Assembly: GCA_028565635.1 (NCBI GenBank)
Contig: JAOXYB010017962.1
Span: 1-18,500, forward strand
Reading direction: 5' to 3'
Length of the DNA: 18,500 nt
Origin: Phoronis ovalis
Taxonomy: Eukaryota > Phoronida > Phoronidae
How positions within the stretch are numbered: the stretch's first letter is position 1; the number at the start of each line of letters is the position of its first letter. The position numbers were made by a program, and so were the translations under genes. Below, one piece after another: positions 1 through 9,190 of this stretch. Below the pieces are notes generated by a model that saw only the letters and a program-made list of their open reading frames with translations, was not told the origin of the DNA and did no database searches.

Positions 1-685
1 AAAATAAAAATACAATGAGATGACCTGATTACAGTACAAATAATGATTGCTCAAAATTAAAAAATACAAATACAAAAACACCCACAGAGATAACAAATGT
101 TGTACTAAACCGGATATCACGTTGTTCCTATTTAGAAATAAAGTGCATTTCTATTATTTTTGTCAATTCAGTTTTGAAAAATATTTTACTTAAGCTACGC
201 AATTTTGAAGCTGACGCATTTATTTCCGGTCATGATTATATAAGTGGTAAAAGTATATGTTTTTTGAAACCAGAAAAAGCTATAGGATTTTATCCGCTAA
301 AGATACATTTCATAATATAAGCAATACTTCCCTCATTTTTTTCAGTTTAAAAAATAATTAAAAACTGTTATCATGTTGTTCAACTTAAAAAAGTTCTTTT
401 TATTAGAATATTTTAGCGTGTATATTCACTGACAGGTGGCAATACTTGTAATAATGATAATCCATACAGAATAATTTCACAGTTGTATTACATTTTTATA
501 TTAACGCATCACTACTATTATTTAGTATTTAGTAACTTGATTGAAAAAGACTTTGAGAAAGAGTCGATAGCTGTCAGGTATAGTTCAGAAATTTTTCAGG
601 ATATGATACAACTGAACAGATGAATAAACTATATGAACAACCAATTCGGAAAATCAGAAATAATGTATTTGTTTATTTCTTATAG
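1..685. other. AT-rich non-coding stretch upstream of the first exon-like ORF
   Basis: I see no supported gene here. The stretch is made of A/T runs with stops in all frames. Near its end a pyrimidine tract followed by TATAG (to 685) forms a plausible 3' splice site for the ORF that starts at 686. A second acceptor-like TTTTTCAG ends at 599. The 65 bases after it (600-664) are open in the same frame as the downstream ORF. Confidence 0.5.
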
Positions 686-1051
686 GAGAATACAAGGTTG
701 TTGAAGGAGCATTACTATGTATTAGTAGAGTTTGGTAAGCGTTTGGATGATGTCATTGTAGATGAGGCCTTCAACTGCAGACACAACATTGACGAATGTG
801 TACATCAACAAATTAAAGACCATTTGGAAGCGCAATTCAACTCCCGACTGTTGTGTCCACTACATTTTGCTTTAGAAATAAGAGGCATCGATACATCAAC
901 CTCAAGTGTAACCGACAATCAACAAATACAAGCACCGTGCATAACCAACAGGGCTGAGAACCAAATGTGTACTTTAAATCTTTTAAGAGATTTTGTAGCG
1001 TTTTTAACAAAACTAAAAACCTTTTTAGAAAATACAAGGTGTGATATATAA
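686..1051 (+). CDS. Exon-like ORF, small cysteine-containing helical protein, unrecognised (possible four-helix cytokine shape)
   Basis: The frame is open for 121 codons from a splice-acceptor-like TTATAG at 680-685 to a TAA at 1049-1051. It has no ATG near its 5' end, so it is best read as a 3' terminal exon, with any signal peptide encoded upstream. Visible features are an N-terminal amphipathic helix (LLKEHYYVLVEFGKRLDDV), a second helical stretch around CVHQQIKDHLEAQF, and a C-terminal helix LLRDFVAFLTKLKTFLEN. The ORF contains six cysteines. The last helix resembles helix D of short-chain cytokines in pattern, with alternating F/L and K/E and a cysteine just after it, but I see no family motif, so this is inference. 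No AATAAA follows closely; an ATTAAA occurs near 1177. It could also be a chance ORF, although long open frames are uncommon in DNA this AT-rich. Confidence 0.45.
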   Translation, partial: ENTRLLKEHYYVLVEFGKRLDDVIVDEAFNCRHNIDECVHQQIKDHLEAQFNSRLLCPLHFALEIRGIDTSTSSVTDNQQIQAPCITNRAENQMCTLNLLRDFVAFLTKLKTFLENTRCDI

Positions 1052-1241
1052 AAAAGTAAAAACTATTATACAGGAATATTTGCATTTATTAATATTAAGA
1101 TATTTCCCGTTACAGTTTTGGCAACGCTTTGATTATAAATATGGAACATCAATTGTAATTTTTTTCTTAAATATTATTAAAGCAACATTCAGTCGTGACT
1201 TGTTCAGCTATAACTTTATCCTAGATGTAACTGTTATTTAG

Positions 1242-1284
1242 AACTAGGATATATAAAACTCTAAGAGTTTTATATATCCTAGTT
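1242..1284. repeat. Perfect 43-base palindrome (21-bp arms, 1-base loop)
   Basis: The arm at 1242-1262 is the exact reverse complement of 1264-1284, with a single A between them. The left arm plus the turn (1244-1265, 22 bases) recurs exactly at 8532-8553. It is therefore probably the tip of a dispersed element rather than a chance hairpin. The core reads GATATATAAAACTC. Confidence 0.85.
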
Positions 1285-4251
1285 TAGAACGATGAGTTAA
1301 TTTGAAAACATAAGTATTATTTTGATACTCTGGGGGTCTTTAGGTTTTGTTCACATAACTCACTGTGGTGCTGTAAATTATATTTATGAGTTTGTGAAAG
1401 AACTACTACAGGCTTAGGTAGAATACTTTAAAAATTGAAAGAAAACATTGTGAGGAAATGATAAAGTTTAATTACTTTAAAACTTATTTTCTCAGGGTAT
1501 GCATGCAAAATATTAGCAAATTCTTAAAATGTTTTGATTAATTTGCATTTAGTAGGTGCAATTAATAGTTACCTCATATGTTATGATAATGATCTTCAGC
1601 GTTTTGTTGAGTCATAGTTGATTATAGTAATTTTTAAATTTGTTATATGTGTACTATCATGAAGATTTTTTTTAACATTTCTTACTAGTTTACTGTGTAT
1701 TGAAACCGAATTCCTGCATGTTAAGTGAAACGAAAAAAACGTGTTTATCATTGCGCCACACCGGAAATAAGTGTTTAACTTTATGAATATCCTTGGATAT
1801 GGAGCGTTACTTTTCTGTATTATAATTTATTTATTCATTTACTGTGTTTCATTTACCAAGAAAAAAATCGGTTAATCAGTCAGTTATAACTTGCAAGAAA
1901 CACATTTTTAAATATGTTATTCGTAATTATACTATGTTATTTATATATAATAATTGATACTTATATTTTATTTTGCTAATTTGCGCTTTTAAAGGGCTTG
2001 TGACCGGCTTGCGACCTTTCCTTGTAACCTGGGGTTTGTTGGAGAAAATATATTTAGAATTTTAATTTTTGGAAATTTAGTTAATTACTTCTCCTTGAGA
2101 CATCAACGTTCAACAAAATGTTCTGTATCTTGCTGCTCATTCCAACTTCATAACGCTGTACATTGGTATCGTTTAATAAAAATAAATTATTTCCCGGGAG
2201 TCTAACCCAGGGTATCATCTAATGAAATAGGCAGGAAAAGATAATTTGATATTTCGAACATAGCGGAGAAACACAGAGTAACAGTATTCAACCGCCTTTC
2301 ACAACAGATATACATTACTTTATCCTGCGATGTAACTACATATACGAACTTATTCAGAGTAAATTATTTTGTTCCGGAAAAAGGAATATTCAGGTACTCG
2401 GCGTACCATTACAATGCCATTATATTAGCGTTCTGACATGTTCCTAATCTAGACACAGATGTTCCCTGATATTATTACATCTTTACAATACAGTCTTACA
2501 TTGTATACCGTGTACCAGAAATAAACTTAATATTGAACCAATTCTACAAACATGGGCTATTTTGTAAATGGTATGTCAAGCCCTACAGTTTCCCCGCTGC
2601 ACTATATAACGATTTGCAGTGTATGGGATATCGTGGGAAATGTTAGGAAACGCAACAAAGAACCCGCAGTCTGGCCGCTAAGTTGACGTAACAATAAATT
2701 GTATTGTCTAGAAGAGATGGACGAACTGTGATTGTTTTGTTATGTTACCATATATACTAGATGTTCTGACATAGTAAAATATAAATACGGTGGTCCCAAT
2801 TGTGACAATTATATATAAAAGGCCATGTTGAAAAATAATGATTATCTTTCTTTGTGGTTTACGTAAATGTAAGCTAATGCGCATGCTGCAAAATTTACTT
2901 CAGCCCTAATGCGAATTGTTTAATCTCAATTACTTAATTATTAATAATTATAAAATGCAATTATCGCATTACATAACTGATGCTATGAAAGATTGATTTT
3001 ACTTTTACATCTGTTACTAACATCTACTATATAAGAGCGACAAATCGATAAGTTGTTAATACGTTTAAAATAATTCAACTTTTAAGTTTGCGACTATGAA
3101 TTTTGTTCGATATCTTACAGCTGTTTAAGCGGTGAAGTCCCTATTAGATAACGATAGTTAAGTACTACTCATCTTATATTTCATTTAGTCTGATATGCTG
3201 CAAGTGTCTCTTATTTAAAATTAACTCCTTCACTACATTTGTGTCATAGAAACTAGAATTCCGTTATAGAATATGTAAGTTAATAATTTACAAATAAAGG
3301 TCCGGAATTTAGGCAGCAATCATACTTGCTCATTGCAATGTTGCACGATAGCATAGAAACAGTAAATTTTTCGCACCAACCGAGCTAACCTACAGTAGCT
3401 ATACAAATAAGAGGTTCTCTATGGAGTGGGCACTTGGGGACATTCCTACCAAGTAGGTACCGCCGTACCGGGATCGGTGAACAACAAAGTTTGTATCCTC
3501 CTTTTCGGTTAACTCTGTGATGTTAAATTTACATAGGTGGTTATTGGCTGTCGAACAGAAATACAGCCGTATCATCCGAGGCTTTATAAGAGACTGAAGG
3601 AGATTTAATTTTAAGAACTTTTACTGACTTCATTATTGAGTGTGTGGGGATTTAATGTTCTCCTTTGATTCCCGGGTTTTGAACAATAAATATTCCACTG
3701 CAAGCTAGAGTGGACATATAATTAATTACCTAAAGTAATACAATCAAAAATTAATAATTATAAGAGATATCTCTCCCTATATGACGCGAGAATTAAATAT
3801 ATCGAAATGATGTAGTATTAACAATTCTAAATGCTGTAGCTGTATTTGACTAGGTAAGTACATGTCTAATCCTCTAAATAAATAAAATAAAGGTGGCTGT
3901 TTCACCAATTGAAAGTAATGTTGACTGCTAATTAGAGTGGGGATTAGATATTCGAAATATTCAACTAAAGTCAACTAATGATTAGGGCGGTTAGAGATTC
4001 GAAAAATGAAGCTGGCTAGTTATTAAAGATTCAAGGCCAGCTATAGGAAGCCAACTCAGCTCACATTCCTCCGGCGATCTTTGTACAGATCTTCCTCTGC
4101 GCGCCCATTTTTAATTTAATGGATGACCGTAAATGTTAATGCTACTTGTAAAGTTTACCGTGAATTTCTTGGATTAGGTAATGCACGATTATCTACGTCA
4201 CTAATCTCTTATATCTACGTAGCTGATCCTCTCCTCGGCAAGGCAAGGGCG

Positions 4252-4678
4252 TTTTCTTCACCAAGATCCCTGAAAATGCGTTCCACCGATATACAGAACC
4301 TCGAAAAATGCTGTTTACATATGAAGACGAAGAAATACGAAAATAAATGAAACTATAATTGTTTATAATAATATAGTATTTACATGTTAGACCTATTGCT
4401 CTTGCTCTATACGCCTTGGTATAATGAACAGGACAGTGGCAGAAATTCAGGCTTTGTAGAACAATAAATTAAGATTATTCAAATATTATGGACAGATGAA
4501 ATATAAATCACAGAACCCTCGGACAAAATCATCAAGTGACTTCTGTTTCAGCTAATATTTGGGATTTTTAACGCTTTAACGATAGGACAAACAAATAGGA
4601 CAGCTTCTATAGGTGTGGCGCTCAGGTATGGTGTTATTACAGCTCAAATGTAAATGTTTAGGTTTCTTGGTGAAGAAA
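4252..4678. repeat. Pair of inverted short repeats about 400 bp apart
   Basis: TTTCTTCACCAAGA at about 4253-4266 recurs in reverse complement at 4665-4678. Next to it, a GGGCGTT at about 4247-4253 has its complement, AACGCCC, at about 4685-4691. They may be the degraded ends of a small element of roughly 430 bp, but the match is short and imperfect, and I cannot define target duplications. Confidence 0.3.
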
Positions 4679-5221
4679 CGTCTTAACGCCCTCTCCGGGG
4701 AGTGGACAACTGCATAGGCATAAGATGTTTCCCTTATTTGCCGCCCCTTCACTATTGATACTTTAGAACATCTAATGCAAAAGCAGAAGATGGTTTTTAT
4801 AGCTTACTAATTACTTCGAAAATATCTAGCAATTAATTTTAATGATATATGTCTAAAATTGGTATAGTGATATTTAAAAATTGCAAATCATTTATAAATT
4901 AACAAGCAATAAAACGACAATTAAGCAAATTATTAGATGATGACTGCAATTAACAATAGAATGGGAAATTAAACTGGCAATTATATTTGAAATTTATATT
5001 TAGTTGATTTTCTTGACTACACTTATTGAAATTCACGTTAGTTACGTTAGAGGATTTTTTTAAAAAATCTGTTCACATAAGTCATGAACACAGTGACAGC
5101 AAAAAATACGTTATTACATTTATTTTACTTACCCTGGTTTCCATAATTAACATAGTGGCAACTTTCAATCTTTAATGAAGGCGAACGTAAACCTGTCATA
5201 AAATTATGACAACTAAGTTAG

Positions 5222-5512
5222 TTCTTTTTCCCCTTTTCCTTATTCAATTGAAAGTTTTGAGTAAGACAAGGGAGCCCTAGTTCAAGTCTTGAGAACGCCA
5301 ATTTTGAGCCGAATAAGGAAAAGGAAATATTTCCTTATTCGATTTTGAGCCGAAGGAGGAAAAAGAAACCATTTCCTTTTTTCTTATTCTATTTTCTGAT
5401 CTGAATAAGAAAAATATTAACTATATATCTTTCCGGCATTCGAATGCTGGATTTGTGTAAAGAAAAGGGAGCTATTTCCTTTTTCCTTTTTCGATTTTAT
5501 CTGAATAACCTC
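5222..5512. repeat. Degenerate purine/pyrimidine tandem repeat with internal palindromes
   Basis: The phrase ATTTTGAGCCGAA occurs at 5301 and 5342, 41 bases apart. Diverged forms follow near 5391 and 5492. Each unit contains a purine block (AAGGAAAAGGAAA) followed by a pyrimidine block (TTTCCTTATTC), so units are self-complementary around cores such as GGAAATATTTCC. A related block starts at 5222. This looks like an amplified foldback sequence. It lies about 700 bp upstream of the sulfotransferase exon. Confidence 0.6.
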
Positions 5513-5520
5513 TCACTTTA

Positions 5521-6201
5521 TAAATTATGCGCATAATCCAGTTACATCTGTGAAATCCTGCAAACAGTAGTTATGCAAATGCGACTTATGATCATATAAG
5601 ATGAAAATGGTGTAGGGTAAATGATCCCAAAATCCCATGTACTAAAATCACCAATCCCAGGAAAGAAAAAAAATCCTAAGAAATACAAGCGGTCATCACG
5701 CATCGTTTATATTATACCCAGTGTAAGCATATACGTGACGTGTTGCTTGTATTTAATATGATCATTTCAGAAAATTTCGCCATTGCGCTTCTTTAATTAA
5801 ACTTAAAATTAACTTTACATTGCATCAGCAGTAAATTATCACAATTTCCTAAATTTTAGCAATGTCAAGAACCACACCCTACTGTGCTGTTTTGAGCAGC
5901 ATTTTACGACTGCATGAAAAGGTTGTGGAGAACACTTCCGAAAAGTAAATTATTTCTATAACAGAACGCAAATTAGGCGGACACTAAATATCAAATGTTC
6001 AGAAAAAATTTATTTGAAAGTAATCATCTCCCAATTATCTCAGTCTATTTAATTCAGTAACTAACGAAAAGTCATCAGTGTGGACAGAATTAAAACATGC
6101 ACGTACAAAATAGTCTTGACACACGGGTATTTTTATATTATGGTTTTCCGTGTATACATGACTTTCTTACATTTTTAATACACGTAATTTATTTATTTCA
6201 G
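5521..6201. other. Upstream region of the sulfotransferase gene, ending in a probable 3' splice site
   Basis: No coding exon is seen. The sequence ends in a T-rich tract and TTTATTTCAG (to 6201), a good 3' splice acceptor 52 bases before the GAL3ST start codon. The promoter and first untranslated exon therefore probably lie further upstream and cannot be placed by eye. Confidence 0.5.
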
Positions 6202-6253
6202 ATATGTGTAACCCGGGGTGTACAACAGTGATAAATGAATACTAAGGAATGTA
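6202..6253 (+). promoter_or_regulatory. Probable 5' UTR with three upstream ATGs
   Basis: If splicing occurs after the AG at 6200-6201, this short leader carries three ATGs before the main one. The ATG at 6204 opens a 13-codon frame that stops at 6243-6245. The ATG at 6235 opens a frame that overlaps the main gene out of phase. The ATG at 6249 is followed at once by TAA, giving ATGTAATG, whose last ATG is the main start. Such start-stop arrangements usually lower initiation at the main ATG; that is an inference here. Confidence 0.4.
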
Positions 6254-7891
6254 ATGAAGCGATCGTTCGTATATATACCATTCAATATGACGTTAAAATT
6301 GCTGGGACGAGGAAGTACAACATTTGTTGTATTTCTCTTTGTGTTTTCATTCGCAGTTTTACTAATAATTTCTTCAATGAGAAATATTCAACATGTATCT
6401 AAAAGAAATGCTAATAGTGAAAAATCAGTGGTGACTTATACGATTAAACAGAGAAGACTTACTGGGCGCAAGTATCAGCACAGTGTTCGAACAATTGATA
6501 ATAAAATAAAAGGTTCATTTTCATTTGAAATTCTCTCTCCCGATAAAACGGTTGCAGATACAGTTACGGACCCTCTCAAAGAAGAAAACAAACATATTAC
6601 GGAAAAACAAAGTACACTTAAAACAAACGGTGATCCAGAAGCACGAAATGCTCTTCAAACAAATGAATTAACTGATAAAATTGAAACAGCAAAGCACCAA
6701 GCAATGGATGGTCAAGACAGAGGTCAACCAAAAGCTTTTATTTCAGAAAACAGCAATATACACATTGTCCAAACAACTTCACTTATTGATAATATTCCGA
6801 AAATTGACTGGGAAAATATTGAAAATAAGGTTAGTAAACTAACTGCCAGATCTATGTCTAACAAAAGGTTCCGTATGGACAACAAACCAGCCACTCCGAA
6901 GGAAAATGTTATGTTTCTGAAAACTCACAAAACTGGCAGCTCTACATTACAAAACATCATTCTAAGATATGGTGATACCAACAATTTAACTTTTGCGCTA
7001 CCAAAAACTGTATTTCAGTTTTATGAATCATTCCGCTCAGATATGGTTCTTCCAGTTCCTCCAAGCTTCACGTACAACCTTATCTGTCACCACATGCGAT
7101 ATGATAGCAAAAGCCTTCACGAGTTTATGCCGAAAGACACTGTGTTTGTAACTGTCATTAGAGATCCCGTGACTTTATACGAATCAGCCTTCTCATATTT
7201 TGATTTTGGTCACTGTATGAAAATACACGAAGAAAACAAATTAAGAGAATTTAGTATTAACACTACAAAATATTTTAAACCAAAGTTAGATTGCTCTGGG
7301 ATCTCTGTTATGAATCCAACATTAGCTGATTTTGGATTGAAGTTAAAAGATTTGTACAATGGAACAAATATTTTATTCAAAATTCAAGAAATCATAAAAG
7401 ATTTTGATTTAGTACTACTTGCTGAGTACATGGACGAATCTTTAATATTACTCAAACATCTTTTGGGTTGGAACACTAAGGATATAGTATACTTCAGCCA
7501 CAATGTAAGAACAAAATCCGCAGTAAGTGAAATCACAGATAGCATTCGGGATTTTATTGTAAATTTTAACAGAGGTGATGTAATTCTGTATAATTATTTC
7601 AATAACACATTTTGGAGAAAAGTTGATAATTTCGGATTCGAAAGAATGAAAGAGGAACTTCAAGATTTTTACAGAATCAAAGAAAAATGGAAAACGTATT
7701 GTTTAGATAAAGTAATTCCTGGTTCACTGATTGCGGGAGGAGAGCAAAAACCTTATCACCCGAGTGCGTTAGGACTGCTGTTAAAATCAAGCGCGCAGAA
7801 TGACACAGTCTGTCAGCAACTCGTTAGAGACGAATTGCCATATTCGAAGATGATTTTTGAAAAGATGAAACACTTGTCCAGCAAAGGTTGA
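6254..7891 (+). CDS. Galactose-3-O-sulfotransferase (GAL3ST family), Golgi type II membrane protein
   Basis: The protein has 545 residues. The family transfers sulfate from PAPS to the 3-OH of galactose on glycolipids or glycoproteins in the Golgi lumen. Visible features are a short basic cytosolic tail (1-21), one transmembrane anchor (about 22-42, TTFVVFLFVFSFAVLLIISS), and a long polar stem (about 43-212). The catalytic domain follows: the 5'-phosphosulfate loop LKTHKTGSST is at 222-231, YNLICHHMRYD is at about 274-284, and the 3'-phosphate motif VTVIRDPVTLYESAFSYF is at about 299-316. N-glycosylation sequons in the lumenal part are at N244, N336, N369, N450 and N516. The stem is longer than usual for the family. 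The coding region is a single exon; a 3' splice site at 6201 implies an intron in the 5' UTR. An internal Met at codon 12 is a possible alternative start. The exact acceptor (cerebroside, core 1, core 2) cannot be told from sequence, so no symbol is given. Confidence 0.94.
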   Translation: MKRSFVYIPFNMTLKLLGRGSTTFVVFLFVFSFAVLLIISSMRNIQHVSKRNANSEKSVVTYTIKQRRLTGRKYQHSVRTIDNKIKGSFSFEILSPDKTVADTVTDPLKEENKHITEKQSTLKTNGDPEARNALQTNELTDKIETAKHQAMDGQDRGQPKAFISENSNIHIVQTTSLIDNIPKIDWENIENKVSKLTARSMSNKRFRMDNKPATPKENVMFLKTHKTGSSTLQNIILRYGDTNNLTFALPKTVFQFYESFRSDMVLPVPPSFTYNLICHHMRYDSKSLHEFMPKDTVFVTVIRDPVTLYESAFSYFDFGHCMKIHEENKLREFSINTTKYFKPKLDCSGISVMNPTLADFGLKLKDLYNGTNILFKIQEIIKDFDLVLLAEYMDESLILLKHLLGWNTKDIVYFSHNVRTKSAVSEITDSIRDFIVNFNRGDVILYNYFNNTFWRKVDNFGFERMKEELQDFYRIKEKWKTYCLDKVIPGSLIAGGEQKPYHPSALGLLLKSSAQNDTVCQQLVRDELPYSKMIFEKMKHLSSKG

Positions 7892-7977
7892 ATTCTGTTG
7901 CGTAATATTGTCTAATGGAAACGTGAAATTGTAAATATATTGACCTCTATATATAAAAGAATTAGTTATTTTACTAG

Positions 7978-8023
7978 GTATACCTGGGACTAATATCTTA
8001 GTTATATTAGTCCCAGGGTATAC
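7978..8023. repeat. Strong hairpin 86 bp after the sulfotransferase stop
   Basis: The arms 7978-7996 and 8004-8023 are complementary over 19 pairs with one bulged G, around the loop CTTAGTT. The stem carries GTATACCTGGGACTAATAT. It lies in the probable 3' UTR of GAL3ST, where no canonical AATAAA is seen nearby. It could be an RNA hairpin or the remains of a foldback element; the DNA alone does not decide. Confidence 0.75.
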
Positions 8024-8084
8024 ACACAGGGAGAAATCCAAATAATCCGATGGCTAATTTCAGAGAATTCCTGCCGAATTCTTA

Positions 8085-8200
8085 ACCTTACTGGCTACGT
8101 CGGTTAAGTCAGATCCGACGGCGTAGCGAACTGAGCGAGCTCAGTAATCTTTAACGTGACCCAACTTAGCCATAATAAGGTCGCTACGTTTGAATCCTCG
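8085..8200 (+). repeat. tRNA-like / possible tRNA-derived SINE remnant
   Basis: An A-box-like TGGCTACGTCGG (8092-8103) fits the polymerase III A-box pattern at 11 of 12 positions. A B-box-like GTTTGAATCC (8188-8197) differs from GTTCGAATCC by one base. Between them are a short hairpin (GCTACGTCGG against CCGACGGCGTAGC) and a perfect 7-bp foldback, ACTGAGC-GA-GCTCAGT (8130-8145). Box spacing is too wide for an intact tRNA, so a decayed SINE head is more likely than a functional RNA gene. Confidence 0.35.
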
Positions 8201-8410
8201 TGAATTACGTTGAACGGATTTCACCACTTTTAAAACGCGTAGACAGCATTCCGTTTTCAGTTGCAGGTATTTAATTGGAAGTAAAACAGTTGAAAAGCTA
8301 TATTCTTACATTCCCTCCCACATTATAGTTTGTGTTTTTTTGTTAGAAATTGTAAAAAAAATCAATATTTGTTAATTTAAAAAAATTTAACTGCATTATT
8401 ACAATAATAA
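8201..8410. other. A/T-rich spacer
   Basis: I see no gene, repeat or splice context in this stretch; it is dominated by A and T runs. Confidence 0.5.
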
Positions 8411-8553
8411 TTATAATTAACGATTATTTATAACAGAAACAATAATTCGGAGTATTCTCGGGGACTCGATATGTTGAGTGATCTTGACCTTGATCCCAAT
8501 CGACTGCGAACAAAATAATCGTTATTATAATCTAGGATATATAAAACTCTAAG
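8411..8553. repeat. Inverted repeat pair followed by the dispersed 22-base motif
   Basis: The 19-base arms at 8411-8429 and 8512-8530 (core AACGATTATTT) are inverted and differ by one indel. They enclose about 80 bases. Directly after the right arm, 8532-8553 is an exact copy of 1244-1265, half of the perfect palindrome there. The block therefore appears to be a mosaic of small foldback elements. Confidence 0.55.
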
Positions 8554-8581
8554 CAGATCCCCGGTCTTGTGAGGTATTATT

Positions 8582-8786
8582 GAGGGGTGTAGAGGGATCC
8601 CCCAGGTGCAATGCATGTACTTAAAATTTGCAAATGCTCGCGGCAATTAAAAAAAAGATCGCCAAAAAGATAAAATTTGGTGCTAGCATTTAAGAGTCAA
8701 TGGATGCTTGCGGCTCGTAATTAATTGACCACAATGCTCGGTGCTCGCGAAGCTGCCCCCCCCCCCTCCCCCTATATATAGCCCCC
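8582..8786. mobile_element. MITE-like element, copy 1 (205 bp), 6-bp target duplication ATTATT
   Basis: The element is flanked by direct ATTATT at 8576-8581 and 8787-8792. Its left end reads GAGGGGTGTAGAGGGA. Its right end, reverse-complemented, reads GGGGGCTATATATAGGGGGA, giving imperfect G-rich terminal inverted repeats. The interior shares landmarks with copy 2 at 17399-17821: AAATTTGCAAATGCTCGC near the left end, AAAGATCGCCAAAAAGAT in the middle, and CAATGCTCGGTGCTCGCGA followed by a long C run at the right end. No coding capacity is present, so it is non-autonomous. Confidence 0.7.
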
Positions 8787-8792
8787 ATTATT

Positions 8793-9190
8793 AATTGCAA
8801 GCCATAAGAATGATTAATTATATCATTTCTATTATATCATTAGTGAAGCCTTCTCTAATTCGGTAATTATAAATAAAAGTGACAGTACGGTCCAGATACC
8901 GCAAGAAAGTTAGTTTTAGAATATAAATTCGGGCTACAGCTATATTTAAAATATAATTTATTTTTTGTATACAATATCTTGGAGCTACATCTATATAGGT
9001 GTTTACATTTCACGCTCTACTCAGTTGCAAAACTATCCACCAATTACATACTCCAAGTTGGTATTAGATGTTGTGAATTGGAGGGCAATTTATTTTATAT
9101 TATAATCCTCGAAAATCCTCGAAAAGCTATGTGGTCTGGATATTTTGAAAACATTAGCATTTTTAATTTTACATTTTTTGAGCTTAAATT
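8793..9190. other. Non-coding stretch between MITE copy 1 and the metalloproteinase exons
   Basis: I searched the minus strand for the missing metalloproteinase zinc-binding exon (HE-GH) and found none. An AATAAA on the minus strand at 9089-9094 could serve as a poly(A) signal if the metalloproteinase transcript ends here by reading into the intron after its third exon. Confidence 0.45.

Larger units (their letters stand above)
1052..5220. other. Long intergenic stretch without a supported gene
   Basis: I checked this stretch on both strands for spliced coding patterns and found none I could support. It is AT-rich with scattered short repeats, the most notable being the palindrome at 1242-1284. 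Around 3925-4010 a short phrase of the form TTAG-G-GG-TTAGA-ATTCGAA recurs twice, suggesting a degenerate tandem duplication. The open frames at 3777-3974 (-) and 4123-4350 (+) show no splice context, no domain and no coding-like composition. Confidence 0.5.

Noticed and set aside
837-1241. Open frames at 837-1085 (-) and 1041-1241 (+)
   Set aside because: The first is antisense to the exon-like ORF; the second starts with GTG and is low-complexity AT-rich sequence.
7448-8041. Minus-strand open frames overlapping and following the sulfotransferase gene
   Set aside because: They are shadows of the coding strand or run through the hairpin; no splice sites or coding character.
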